Shown: in pieces, positions 44,240 through 52,776 of the stretch
How positions within the stretch are numbered: position 1 is the first letter of the stretch
Layout: every line of letters starts with the position of its first letter
From: JAFTYO01 sp045644765
Lineage (GTDB): Bacteria > Pseudomonadota > Alphaproteobacteria > RF32 > CAG-239
Length of the DNA: 64,000 nt
Direction of reading: 5' to 3'
Assembly (NCBI GenBank): GCA_045644765.1
Contig: JAZRHM010000034.1
Span: 40,570-104,569 of the forward strand
Position numbers and translations under genes: made by a program
Notes under the pieces: model-generated
Databases searched by the model: none
Seen by the model: only the letters and a program-made list of their open reading frames with translations
What the model was told of the DNA's origin: nothing

Positions 44240-44756
44240 TTTCTTCTTCCTCTTCTAAATTTTCTTCCATATCATCTTCATATTCAAAAGGTTGCATAAT
44301 TTTTTGAGTATCAAGCATTTCTTGTTGCATTAGTTTTTGTTCAAGAAGTTTTCTTTCTTTATCTAATTTTTCCATATCTTCAGAAAGATACGGGTTTTCT
44401 TGATAAAATTTTAGAAGTTCTTCATCTTCTTCAATCTTGTTTTTTTCCAAAACCGGTTCAAATAAATAACTTGCCCACGGAGTTTCCTGTTTACCTTCAA
44501 GCCAGTTTACAAAACCTTTTGCGACAACTTTTGTATCACAATATGTATTTTCAAGTATTATTTTTACAAGTTTTAAAGTGCTTTGTTCTTCGCTTTTAAA
44601 TATTTTTTCTGACATTTGTTTAGTACACGGAATAAAACCGCGTTCTAAATCATCTTCTTTCGGAGAAAATAAAACAAACAAAAACACCATTAAATATGCC
44701 GATACTAAAAGCGTAATCAACATAGTAAACCAATATTTTTTTAAAAATTTACGCAT
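44211..44756 (-). CDS. Hypothetical membrane-anchored acidic protein
   Basis: 181 residues. One N-terminal membrane segment (about residues 9-32) is followed by a helical domain with two cysteines and ends in a long glutamate-rich coiled tail (LEEEEENEQDQQHDE). The start overlaps the end of the uridylyltransferase gene by 8 bp and its end overlaps pepF. No family is recognised. Confidence 0.7.
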   Translation of the reverse strand: MRKFLKKYWFTMLITLLVSAYLMVFLFVLFSPKEDDLERGFIPCTKQMSEKIFKSEEQSTLKLVKIILENTYCDTKVVAKGFVNWLEGKQETPWASYLFEPVLEKNKIEEDEELLKFYQENPYLSEDMEKLDKERKLLEQKLMQQEMLDTQKIMQPFEYEDDMEENLEEEEENEQDQQHDE

Positions 44757-45480
44757 TTTCTCTTTTCTTTAAATATGTTTCCAACATTGCAAGTTCTTCT
44801 TGTGTATTTGCGCTTGCCACTTCTTCAGCATCACCTTCAAATGCTGTACATTTTAAACCCATTTTGGAAGCAACTTCGACAGCATCCGTAAGATAATATT
44901 CGCCGGCAGCATTTTCGTTGCCTATTTTAGCTAATATATCAAATAAAACTTTACCGTCGAAAGCCATAAAACCTGAATTACAAAAATCAATAGCTCTTTC
45001 TTCTTCTGTAGCATCTTTATATTCAACGATTCGTTCTAATGTGTTACCATTCATTTTTAAACGTCCGTAACGAGCCGGATCTTTAGGTCTGAAACCTAAA
45101 ACAACGACACTATATCCCTCACGAACTTTATTTACGGAACGTTCAAAAGTCTCTTTTTTGATAAGTGGTGTATCACCAAAAATAACCATAACAGGTCCGT
45201 CAAAACCTTTTAATGCTTCTGCAGCACAATTTACCGCGTGTCCTGTTCCGAGTTGTTTATCTTGAACACAGGTCTTATATGGTGCAACTTCTTTTTTTAC
45301 AATATCTCCGTCCGGAGCAATTACCGTCACTATCTCTTCAACTTTGAGCTCTTCTAATGTATCTATAATTCTCTTTATCATTGATTTATTGCATACAGGC
45401 ATCATAACTTTAGGTAAGTCAGATTTCATACGGGTTCCCTTTCCGGCCCCTAAAATAATTGCGGCAATTTTATTGTTCAT
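44749..45480 (-). CDS. GlmU-type uridylyltransferase domain, without the acetyltransferase domain
   Basis: 243 residues with the nucleotidyltransferase start IILGAGKGTRMKSDLPKVM, QLGTGHAV, FGDTPLI and YYLTDAVEVA, as in the N-terminal half of GlmU that makes UDP-GlcNAc from GlcNAc-1-phosphate and UTP. Full GlmU proteins are about 450 residues and carry a left-handed beta-helix acetyltransferase. Here the frame ends at LETYLKKRENA with the next gene overlapping, so the acetyltransferase must lie elsewhere or the protein serves another nucleotide sugar. Confidence 0.82.
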   Translation of the reverse strand: MNNKIAAIILGAGKGTRMKSDLPKVMMPVCNKSMIKRIIDTLEELKVEEIVTVIAPDGDIVKKEVAPYKTCVQDKQLGTGHAVNCAAEALKGFDGPVMVIFGDTPLIKKETFERSVNKVREGYSVVVLGFRPKDPARYGRLKMNGNTLERIVEYKDATEEERAIDFCNSGFMAFDGKVLFDILAKIGNENAAGEYYLTDAVEVASKMGLKCTAFEGDAEEVASANTQEELAMLETYLKKRENA

Positions 45481-45568
45481 AAATTTTCTCCTATTGTTTT
45501 ATTTTTTTTTAATATCTGTATCATATAATACAAAATATATCTTATTTGTTAATATTGGGAATGTCTTT

Positions 45569-47653
45569 ATGAAAAAACTTTTTTTTGCAATTTGTTTCAT
45601 TGTTTCAATAACCTTTTCTTTATCTGCATTTTCTGCTGTTTCTACGATAAACGAAGCTGAGTTAGAACAAGCTGCTTCTAAAAAAATAGATCCGTTTCAA
45701 CCTGTTGAAGGGTTGCCGGATCCTGATAACTTGACTGAAGTTATAAATTTTTTCAAAAAACGTTTTCAAAATGCTAATGTGTCAACCGCTGAACAAATGG
45801 GTGATTTAAGTAAACCAAATTCTATGAATATTCAGCACTCAAAAGAATATATTGAAGATTTGCAGAAAGAAAAAAAATCTACTTTTGAAAAAATTTATGA
45901 ACAAGCAATGAACCGTATTTCCGGAGAAGATACTTCTGCTCAAAACCAATCTAACACAATTTTTTATACTTCAAACCAAAAACAACCTGCTATACAAGAT
46001 ATTATTCCTTCCGATACTCCTGTGGTTAATGTATTATTACCAAATGGCAAACAAATTCTTGCACCGGCCTTAGAGCATATTCCATATTTATTAACATCTA
46101 TAAACATTTTGCCTACAGGTCTTATTCAAATTGATGAAGAAATAACGGTAATTGCCAATAATAAAAAACTTAAGAACGGTGTTATAAAAATATTACCTAA
46201 ATTTTCAAAATCGCGTTCAGGTGTTAGAAAAAAACTGGATATAAATCTATTAAATGTTACCGTAAACGGTAAAAATATTCCTTATGTTTTGGAAGAAATA
46301 GGTGATAAAATATATATAAAACCTCAACAAAAATATAACTTAACTCCCGGTGTATATAATTATAAGTTCAGTTATTTTCTAGATCGTAAACTATGGTATT
46401 ATGATGACTTTACCGAATTTTATTGGGATGTTAGCGGAAGTTATCTTAACTTAGTTATAGGATCTGCAAACGCTATTGTTTCTATCGCAGACGGCAAAAG
46501 CTTTTTATCGCAAAATATTATGATTGGATATCCTAAAACACTTTCCGTAAGAAGAGCTGTTGTTGCTAAGTTAGACACCAATGCTTTAGGTTTTGCATCT
46601 ATTACACCTATTTTACCCGGTGAAGGTATGCATATTTTGGTATCTCTTGATAAAAATGTGTTTTTATCACCTGATATAAATCGTTCTTTTGTGTGGTTTA
46701 TAACTGATTATGGTGATATTTTGTTTTCAGTTTTCGGGTTGTTGGCTGTGGTTATTTCTTATATGCTTTCTTGGAATTATATTAAGAAAAACAAATCAAA
46801 ACTTTCGGCTTCATTTAAAAATACAGCAGCAACAGCCAGATATTTTATATATAATATTTTTGATAAAAAATCATTCATTGCTCAACTGATCGAACTGAAA
46901 AAAAAGCAATATATAGATATTCAAAAACAAGATGATACACTCTTACTTATTAAAAAAACGGATAATTTATCAAAACTATCTAAACGGGAGCGTAAATCTT
47001 TAAATAATTTGTTTACAGGAAAAGATTCTGTTATAAGTGCAACAAATGCAAATTCTTTGAAATTTAAAAGAGCATATGATGAATTGGAAAAACAACATCA
47101 TCTATCAATTAAAAAACTAAACTTTAAGCTTAATTTTGGTTATTTGGCTTTTAGTATAGGTATGCTTATTTTAATTGAAATCGCAATCTCAATGCTTGGT
47201 ATAAACACTTGGCAAACAGCTGCAATTCTTTTATCATCAAGCATAACTATTGCTTTTTATACTTATATGCTTAAAAGAAAATTCAATTCAAAAATATTAA
47301 AATATATTATAAAAACTTTTGGCGTAATATTTATCATTTTTGCAGTTTTATTTATGAGTATTTATATTCATTTAATTAGTGCAATTATATTAGCTATGAT
47401 TATTTATGCTATTTTTGAATATTCTTCTTTGTTTAGCAAAAGAGGCGGTTTATTAAAAAATAAAATCAAAGAAATGAATAATTTGAAAGAATATTTAGAA
47501 AAAAATGTTACCATAATATCTACTTCGCAAGATTTTGTAACACAACAAGCTTACATATATGCATTAGATTTGGAACATTTATACGCAAAGAATGATTTTA
47601 ACAAAAAAGCATATGTACTAGACGATGTTAAAAAAATTGAAACTTTGTTATAA
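45569..47653 (+). CDS. DUF2207-like membrane protein
   Basis: 694 residues from the ATG at 45569; upstream in-frame codons only mirror the opposite-strand gene. A signal peptide (MKKLFFAICFIVSITFSLSAFSA) precedes a long extracytoplasmic part with the DUF2207 pattern (LIQIDEEITVIANNKK...NYKFSYFLDR...FYWDVSG). A TM helix near residue 390, a cytoplasmic section and two or three further TM segments (about 520-610) follow. Role unknown. It is divergent from the uridylyltransferase gene and followed by tRNA-Gly. Confidence 0.82.
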   Translation: MKKLFFAICFIVSITFSLSAFSAVSTINEAELEQAASKKIDPFQPVEGLPDPDNLTEVINFFKKRFQNANVSTAEQMGDLSKPNSMNIQHSKEYIEDLQKEKKSTFEKIYEQAMNRISGEDTSAQNQSNTIFYTSNQKQPAIQDIIPSDTPVVNVLLPNGKQILAPALEHIPYLLTSINILPTGLIQIDEEITVIANNKKLKNGVIKILPKFSKSRSGVRKKLDINLLNVTVNGKNIPYVLEEIGDKIYIKPQQKYNLTPGVYNYKFSYFLDRKLWYYDDFTEFYWDVSGSYLNLVIGSANAIVSIADGKSFLSQNIMIGYPKTLSVRRAVVAKLDTNALGFASITPILPGEGMHILVSLDKNVFLSPDINRSFVWFITDYGDILFSVFGLLAVVISYMLSWNYIKKNKSKLSASFKNTAATARYFIYNIFDKKSFIAQLIELKKKQYIDIQKQDDTLLLIKKTDNLSKLSKRERKSLNNLFTGKDSVISATNANSLKFKRAYDELEKQHHLSIKKLNFKLNFGYLAFSIGMLILIEIAISMLGINTWQTAAILLSSSITIAFYTYMLKRKFNSKILKYIIKTFGVIFIIFAVLFMSIYIHLISAIILAMIIYAIFEYSSLFSKRGGLLKNKIKEMNNLKEYLEKNVTIISTSQDFVTQQAYIYALDLEHLYAKNDFNKKAYVLDDVKKIETLL

Positions 47654-47662
47654 AACATTAAA

Positions 47663-47736
47663 GCGAGTATAATTCAATGGTAGAATGAGAGCTTCCCAAG
47701 CTTTTAATGCGGGTTCGATTCCCGTTACTCGCTCCA
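47663..47736 (+). tRNA. tRNA-Gly (anticodon CCC)
   Basis: A complete 74-nt cloverleaf. Acceptor GCGAGTA pairs with TACTCGC, the anticodon stem AGAGC/GCTTT (one G-U) holds loop TTCCCAA with anticodon CCC, and the T arm is CGGGTTCGATTCCCG. The discriminator is U, as in bacterial tRNA-Gly, and CCA is encoded. Confidence 0.95.
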
Positions 47737-47773
47737 TTATAACACAAATCCAAATACAGAGGAAAAATTAATA

Positions 47774-48094
47774 ATGAAGTTTTGCAAATTAGAAATTTTT
47801 ATCCCTAAAACACACCTTACTCAATTGCAAACAGCGTTACAAAGCGTAGATGCGGGACATATAGGAAACTATGATACGTGTCTGTCTTACAGTGAGGTCA
47901 TAGGAACTTGGCGACCTTTAGAAAATGCTAAGCCATATTTGGGTAAGCAAAACGAAATATGCCAAGAAGCTGAAATTAAAGCTGAAGTAAGGATAGATTT
48001 TGTTAATTTGGGTAAAACTATAAAAGCCATTAAAAAAATTCATCCATATGAAACACCTGTAATTAATATTATTCCTTTGTTAAATGAAGAATAA
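47774..48094 (+). CDS. NIF3/YqfO middle-domain (CutA1-like) protein
   Basis: 106 residues with the pattern KLEIFIPKTHLTQLQTALQSVDAGHIGNYDTCLSYSEVIGTWRPLENAKPYLG and a C-terminal HPYETPVINIIPL, the ferredoxin-like domain that is inserted in YqfO-type NIF3 proteins and also occurs alone. It resembles the trimeric CutA1/PII fold. Function is not established. GAGGAAAA precedes the start. Confidence 0.85.
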   Translation: MKFCKLEIFIPKTHLTQLQTALQSVDAGHIGNYDTCLSYSEVIGTWRPLENAKPYLGKQNEICQEAEIKAEVRIDFVNLGKTIKAIKKIHPYETPVINIIPLLNEE

Positions 48095-48149
48095 ACTATA
48101 TTGCAAAAAAAATAATTATATCTTATTTAAAATTTCAAAGGAGTTTTAA

Positions 48150-49088
48150 ATGTCAGAATATTCTTCAAAACTTATTGTTATAGGTTCAGGACCTGCAGGA
48201 TATACAGCTGCTATATATGCAGCTCGTGCAGGATTAAATCCTATATTGGTTGCTGGAAATCAAATCGGCGGACAACTTACTATGACATCTACTATAGAAA
48301 ACTTTCCCGGTTTTTCCAATCCGATAACCGGAAATGAACTGATGGAAAATATGCGCCAACAAGCAATAAACACCGGTGTTACTATCATTGAAGATAAAAT
48401 AACTGAAGTAGATTTTGTTAATAGACCTTTTGTTTTAAGTTCTGAAAAAGGTAATTTTTTTACAGCTCAATCTATCATTATTGCAACAGGATCATCTGCT
48501 AAATGGCTTGAATTGGAGTCTGAAAAAAAATATATCGGTTTTGGCGTATCTGCTTGCGCAACTTGTGATGCTTTTTTCTATAAAAATAAAACAGTAGCTG
48601 TTGTTGGTGGAGGAAATTCTGCTGCTGAAGAAGCTTTATATTTAACAAACTTTGCTTCAAAAGTAATTTTAATTCACCGAAGGGATACTTTGCGCGCTGA
48701 CAATATTATGCAAAAACGTTTGCAAGAAAATCATAAAATAAATATTTTATGGAACAGTGTTATAAAAGAAATTAAAGGAGACGAAAATCCTAAGTCTGTT
48801 AATATGATAACCGTTAAAAACGTAAAAACAGACGAAGAACAACATATCAATATTGATGGTGTTTTCATAGCAATCGGACATAAACCGAACACAGATATAT
48901 TTAAAGAATATCTTAATCTTGATGAAACAGGATATATAAAAACCAATCCTGATAGCACACAAACCAATATTGCCGGAGTTTTTGCTGCCGGAGACGTAAA
49001 AGACCCTCGTTTCAGACAAGCTATTACAGCCGCGGGAAGCGGAGCAATGGCTGCTATGGAAGCAACCAAATATCTTTCAGAAAGATAA
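48150..49088 (+). CDS. trxB: Thioredoxin reductase
   Basis: 312 residues. The FAD site VIGSGPAGYTAAIYAARAGL, the redox pair in SACATCDAFF (CATC), the NADPH site VVGGGNSAAEEALYL and the terminal FAAGDVKDPRFRQAITAAGSGAMAA are complete. It reduces thioredoxin with NADPH. CAAAGGAG lies 8 bases upstream of the ATG. No thioredoxin gene is nearby. Confidence 0.96.
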   Translation: MSEYSSKLIVIGSGPAGYTAAIYAARAGLNPILVAGNQIGGQLTMTSTIENFPGFSNPITGNELMENMRQQAINTGVTIIEDKITEVDFVNRPFVLSSEKGNFFTAQSIIIATGSSAKWLELESEKKYIGFGVSACATCDAFFYKNKTVAVVGGGNSAAEEALYLTNFASKVILIHRRDTLRADNIMQKRLQENHKINILWNSVIKEIKGDENPKSVNMITVKNVKTDEEQHINIDGVFIAIGHKPNTDIFKEYLNLDETGYIKTNPDSTQTNIAGVFAAGDVKDPRFRQAITAAGSGAMAAMEATKYLSER

Positions 49089-49091
49089 AGC

Positions 49092-49119
49092 TTGACAATT
49101 TAAAACTTTGTATTATATT
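49092..49119 (+). promoter_or_regulatory. Sigma-70-like promoter of the NAD salvage operon
   Basis: TTGACA (49092-49097) and TATATT (49114-49119) with a 16-bp spacer. Transcription would start near 49126, the first base of the folded leader. Confidence 0.75.
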
Positions 49120-49125
49120 AAAGAT

Positions 49126-49242
49126 GTTCTTGTCGCTTTTAGGGCTTATAAGCGAAGAACTTACATAAACCGAGCCGAGGTTGATTTTGTTGCAAATGTT
49201 TTATGTTGCAATTGATGTCGGCTCCTATAAAGGAGTTTTTTT
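49126..49242 (+). promoter_or_regulatory. Structured leader 1 upstream of nadM-like gene (shared motif, putative riboswitch)
   Basis: Stem 1 is GTTCTT-(GT bulge)-CGCTT (49126-49138) with AAGCG-AAGAAC (49150-49160) around the 11-nt loop TTAGGGCTTAT. A second small hairpin AACC/GGTT (49168-49182) exposes GAGCCGA, whose GAGCC can pair with loop GGCTT. Alternatively GAGCCGA (49172-49178) pairs with TCGGCTC (49218-49224). CTCCT (49222-49226) can pair with AGGAG (49231-49235), the ribosome binding site. The two 3' pairings overlap and exclude each other, as in a translational or terminator switch. Confidence 0.7.
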
Positions 49243-49785
49243 ATGACAGAATATAAATATAAACATGGTCTTAGCATTATGCGTGCACAACCTTTTCATA
49301 TCGGACACGCAAAAATAATTGATAAGATGCTTCAATGTTGCGAAAAAGTTACCATTATTTTAGGATCAATTCAAGAACACGGGACATCAAGAAATCCGTT
49401 AAATTATACAACAAGAAAAAAAATGATACAAAATATTTATCGTTCAAACCCTGATTATGAGCGCTTAAAGATTATTGGTCTTTTTGATATTAATAATCCG
49501 GCAGAATGGGGAGATTATGTATTCGATTTTATATCTGAAACTTTGCCTGATTTACCGACACCTGACGTATATTTTGCCGGAAGCACTTATGATGCACATT
49601 GGTTTAAGGAACGCTTTAAAACAATTGAGCTTGTTGACAGAACAGATCCTAATTTTCCGTTTGTTACGGGAACTATGGTTAGAGATATGATAAAATTTGG
49701 TGACAATCGTTGGAAAAATTTTATACATCCTCAAAACTATCAAATTATTGAAGATAATTTTAATCGTAAAAAAGCAATTATATAA
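49243..49785 (+). CDS. NadM-like nicotinamide/nicotinate mononucleotide adenylyltransferase
   Basis: 180 residues of the nucleotidyltransferase fold. The ATP motif is in RAQPFHIGHAKII (HxGH) and the later TGTMVRDMI corresponds to the ISSTxxR-type motif. The architecture is that of NadM, which joins NMN with ATP to give NAD. In this operon the partners make NaMN, so acting on NaMN is plausible. No Nudix domain is attached. It is the first gene of the NAD salvage operon. Confidence 0.85.
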   Translation: MTEYKYKHGLSIMRAQPFHIGHAKIIDKMLQCCEKVTIILGSIQEHGTSRNPLNYTTRKKMIQNIYRSNPDYERLKIIGLFDINNPAEWGDYVFDFISETLPDLPTPDVYFAGSTYDAHWFKERFKTIELVDRTDPNFPFVTGTMVRDMIKFGDNRWKNFIHPQNYQIIEDNFNRKKAII

Positions 49786-49801
49786 ACCGTTTCGGTTTTA
49801 A

Positions 49802-49877
49802 ACATCTGTGTCTTTTGAAGGGCTTATAAAAGACAGATGTAAAAACAACCCTAAATAAGCCATGAAAGGGAATTAAC
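49802..49877 (+). promoter_or_regulatory. Structured leader 2 upstream of pncA (same motif as leader 1)
   Basis: Stem ACATCTGT-(GT bulge)-CTTTT (49802-49816) with AAAAG-ACAGATGT (49828-49840) around the 11-nt loop GAAGGGCTTAT. Bulge, five inner pairs, loop length and AGGGCTTAT equal leader 1. Loop GGCTTAT (49821-49827) is fully complementary to ATAAGCC (49855-49861), a seven-pair pseudoknot or kissing contact. CCCT (49849-49852) can pair with AGGG (49867-49870) of the pncA ribosome binding site. Confidence 0.7.
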
Positions 49878-50492
49878 ATGAATAAACGTATTTTAATGCG
49901 GATAGATTTTCAAAACGATTTTGTTCATCCGCAAGGTGATTTAACTATATCCGATATTGATCTTATAGAAAGACATCAAAATTTTGCCAATTCTTTACAA
50001 TCTGATATGATTGATTTAATTATAGATTCTTATGATACTCATTTTTCACAAACATATAAAAACACTATAGAATCTGAAAAATTTCCCCCTCATTGTATTT
50101 TTGGTTCTTGGGGATGGCAAAGTGCCGCTCCGTTAAAAAACAACATAGAAATCATAAATATTTTTAAATCAACAACCAATATTTGGAATGAGAAAAATAC
50201 ATATCAAATTTTGGATCAAGATTGGAACAATAAAGAGGTATATTTATGTGGTGTCTTAAGTGAAGTTTGTGTTTATCAAGCCATGAAGGGCTTATTAAAA
50301 CGTGGTGCAAACGTTATTATCATTGAAGATTTATGTAAAGGCATAAATGCTCAAACAAGTGATATTTTAGCTCATCCTGATTTTCAAGATGTAAAAGAAA
50401 CAGGACAATTAAAAAGTATTACATCAGCACAGTTTTTTCGTTCAAATCTTTTAAATAAAAAAATTGAGCATAATTTAGTTTACAGACAATAA
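49878..50492 (+). CDS. pncA: Nicotinamidase (isochorismatase family)
   Basis: 204 residues starting with the catalytic aspartate segment MRIDFQNDFVHPQGDL and holding the nucleophilic cysteine in VYLCGVLSEVCVYQAMKGL. Metal ligands are likely in SYDTHFSQTY. It hydrolyses nicotinamide to nicotinate. Isochorismatase-family proteins vary, but the neighbours strongly support nicotinamidase. It follows nadM-like after 92 bp that hold leader 2. Confidence 0.88.
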   Translation: MNKRILMRIDFQNDFVHPQGDLTISDIDLIERHQNFANSLQSDMIDLIIDSYDTHFSQTYKNTIESEKFPPHCIFGSWGWQSAAPLKNNIEIINIFKSTTNIWNEKNTYQILDQDWNNKEVYLCGVLSEVCVYQAMKGLLKRGANVIIIEDLCKGINAQTSDILAHPDFQDVKETGQLKSITSAQFFRSNLLNKKIEHNLVYRQ

Positions 50493-50503
50493 GGGGAACA
50501 CTC

Positions 50504-51967
50504 ATGAGAAATAATATTTTACACACAGGAACACCGTTTTATTGTGATTTATACCATTTAACAATGGCACAAGCATGGTTTAAAGATAACAAACACTTAG
50601 AAAATAAAACTTCTGAAGCTTTTTTCAGACGCTGTCCTTTTGGCGGAAGCTATTTGGTATCTGCCGGTTTACAAGAATTTGTTGAATGGATAGATAATTG
50701 GCATATTTCACAAAAAGATATAAATTATCTTAAAACATTAAAAAATGCCGACGGAAAATCTTTATTTGATGAAAATTTTTTGAATTTTCTTAAAGATCAA
50801 AAACTAAATCTGACTATAAACGCTGTAGCCGAAGGAGAAATTGTTTTCCCTAATGAACCTGTTTTAAGTGTAAACGGTCCCTGTTGGCAAGTTGATATGG
50901 TTGAAGCAGCTTTTTTAAACATATTTAATGCTCAAAGCCTGATAGCAACAAAAGCATCTCGTATGGTAAATGCAGCCACAGCAGACGGAAAGAAAAGGCC
51001 TGTTATGGAATTTGGTTTAAGAAGAGCGCAAGATATGGGATGTTTTTTACCTACAAGAGCTTCTTATATTGGAGGATGTGTCGGAACATCAAATGTTGCT
51101 GCTGCACAATATTACGGAATTGATGTTAAAGGAACTATGGCTCACTCTTTTATAATGAGTTATGAAAATGAGCTCGATGCATTTAAATCTTATCTGATAG
51201 CTTCTGAAGGAAATACAACACTGCTTGTTGACACATATGATACTAGAGAAGGTGTTAAAAATGCTATAAAAGCATCTGAAGAAACAGGTATAAAACTACA
51301 AGGTATAAGGATAGATTCCGGCGATTTGGCATATTGGAGTAAAGAAGCAAGAAAACTTCTTGATGCAGCAAATATGGAACACACAAAAATTGTGGCATCA
51401 AATGATTTAGATGAATATTTAATTGAAAATCTTATCATGGTTCAACAAGCACCTATTGATATTTTTGCCGTGGGAACAAAACTTGTTACAGCTTATGATA
51501 ATCCGGCTTTAGGAGGTGTATTCAAAACCAAAGAATATAATCATCAACCTAAAATAAAAATAGCTGAAGGAAAAACCACAATACCGGGATCTACAAATGT
51601 GATTCGTATTATTAAAAATGGTAAATATGAAGGAGATATAATAACAAAATCTGCTGACAATCTAATAAGCAACGGAAAACTTATCAGAAATGTACAATCT
51701 TTCAAATTAAAATCTTTAACCGGAGAAAACACTGTTTTTAAACAAGGACAAACTGCTTGTACATTATTAAAACCTATCATGAAAGATGGTCATATAATAA
51801 AAAATCATTTAACCTTAAAACAAATACAAGAAAACACTCTTCGCAATTTGGATAGTTTGGATAATTCGTATAAACGTCTTGCAAATCCACACGTATACGG
51901 CGTAGGCTTAGAACAAAATTTGTTTAGCTTACAACAGCGACTTATACAACAACATCAAGAGAGGTAA
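50504..51967 (+). CDS. pncB: Nicotinate phosphoribosyltransferase
   Basis: 487 residues. GTPFYCDLYHLTMAQAWF at the N-terminus, EFGLRRAQDMG with the catalytic-site arginines, GTSNVAAAQYYGIDVKGTMAHSFIMSY and LQGIRIDSGDLAYWSKEARKLLDAA are NAPRT signatures. It makes NaMN from nicotinate, PRPP and ATP. It sits 11 bp after pncA and 2 bp before nadE. Confidence 0.93.
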   Translation: MRNNILHTGTPFYCDLYHLTMAQAWFKDNKHLENKTSEAFFRRCPFGGSYLVSAGLQEFVEWIDNWHISQKDINYLKTLKNADGKSLFDENFLNFLKDQKLNLTINAVAEGEIVFPNEPVLSVNGPCWQVDMVEAAFLNIFNAQSLIATKASRMVNAATADGKKRPVMEFGLRRAQDMGCFLPTRASYIGGCVGTSNVAAAQYYGIDVKGTMAHSFIMSYENELDAFKSYLIASEGNTTLLVDTYDTREGVKNAIKASEETGIKLQGIRIDSGDLAYWSKEARKLLDAANMEHTKIVASNDLDEYLIENLIMVQQAPIDIFAVGTKLVTAYDNPALGGVFKTKEYNHQPKIKIAEGKTTIPGSTNVIRIIKNGKYEGDIITKSADNLISNGKLIRNVQSFKLKSLTGENTVFKQGQTACTLLKPIMKDGHIIKNHLTLKQIQENTLRNLDSLDNSYKRLANPHVYGVGLEQNLFSLQQRLIQQHQER

Positions 51968-51969
51968 TT

Positions 51970-52743
51970 ATGGAAAAAATATGGAATGAATTAAAGCAAA
52001 AATTTAAGACTTACTGTGAAAAAAACAACTTTAATAAAGTTATTTTAGGTTTATCGGGAGGACTTGATTCTGCTATGGTTGCTGTTTTAGCAGCAGATGT
52101 TTTAGGTGGCCAAAACGTAACCGCAATTATGATGAGAACAAAATACACATCTTCTTTAAGCATGAGTATCTCAAGAGAAATATCAAAACTTAATAATCTT
52201 AATTATCATGAATTTGATATTCAAAATTTGATAGATTTTGAAACGGTGTATTTAAAAGATTTCTTCAAAGAAGAGCCTAAAAATATTGTTCTTGAAAATT
52301 TACAAGCAAGAGCAAGAGCAAAAATTTTAATGGCATGGTCAAATCAGTTTGGCGGAGTGGTTTTAGCGTGTTCAAATAAATCCGAAATTTTAACAGGATA
52401 TTGCACACTTTATGGCGACACTTGTGGTGCTTTAGTACCTTTAGGCAATATTTATAAATCTGATATTTTTGAATTGGCAAAATACAGAAATTCTTTAAAT
52501 AGAGTATTACCGTCTGAAGTTATTATTCGAGCTCCTAGTGCCGAACTTGCACTAAACCAAAAAGATGAAAACTCATTACCTCCATATAAAGAATTGGATT
52601 TGATATTAAAACAATATGTTGATAATAAATTATCTTTTGAAGAAATTATTGCTCAAGGTCAAAATATTAAAACTTGTCAAAAAGTGATAACACTCTATGA
52701 AAAAAGTGCATTTAAAAGAAAACAATTACCTCCTGTTTTATAG
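51970..52743 (+). CDS. nadE: NAD synthetase (ammonia-dependent type)
   Basis: 257 residues with the PP-loop SGGLDSAMVAVLAAD, SNKSEILTGYCTLYGDTCGALVPLGNIYKSDIFELA and RAPSAELALNQKDENSLPPY, all typical of NadE. There is no glutaminase domain, so ammonia is the expected donor. It amidates NaAD to NAD, the last step of the route encoded by the operon. GAGAGG precedes the start. Confidence 0.94.
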   Translation: MEKIWNELKQKFKTYCEKNNFNKVILGLSGGLDSAMVAVLAADVLGGQNVTAIMMRTKYTSSLSMSISREISKLNNLNYHEFDIQNLIDFETVYLKDFFKEEPKNIVLENLQARARAKILMAWSNQFGGVVLACSNKSEILTGYCTLYGDTCGALVPLGNIYKSDIFELAKYRNSLNRVLPSEVIIRAPSAELALNQKDENSLPPYKELDLILKQYVDNKLSFEEIIAQGQNIKTCQKVITLYEKSAFKRKQLPPVL

Positions 52744-52746
52744 TAT

Positions 52747-52776
52747 AAAAAAGAGCAGATAATCTGCTCTTTTTTA
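52747..52776. terminator. Bidirectional terminator after nadE
   Basis: AAGAGCAGA pairs with TCTGCTCTT around TAA, with A-run and T-run on both sides. It also serves the converging LOG-family gene. Confidence 0.92.

Noticed and set aside
45344..45568. N-terminal extension of the DUF2207-like protein
   Set aside because: The 75 extra codons lie antisense to the uridylyltransferase gene; the signal peptide begins at the ATG at 45569.
49862..49876. Four-codon upstream frame (MKGN) over the pncA ribosome binding site
   Set aside because: Too short to judge and lacks its own binding site; probably chance within the leader.
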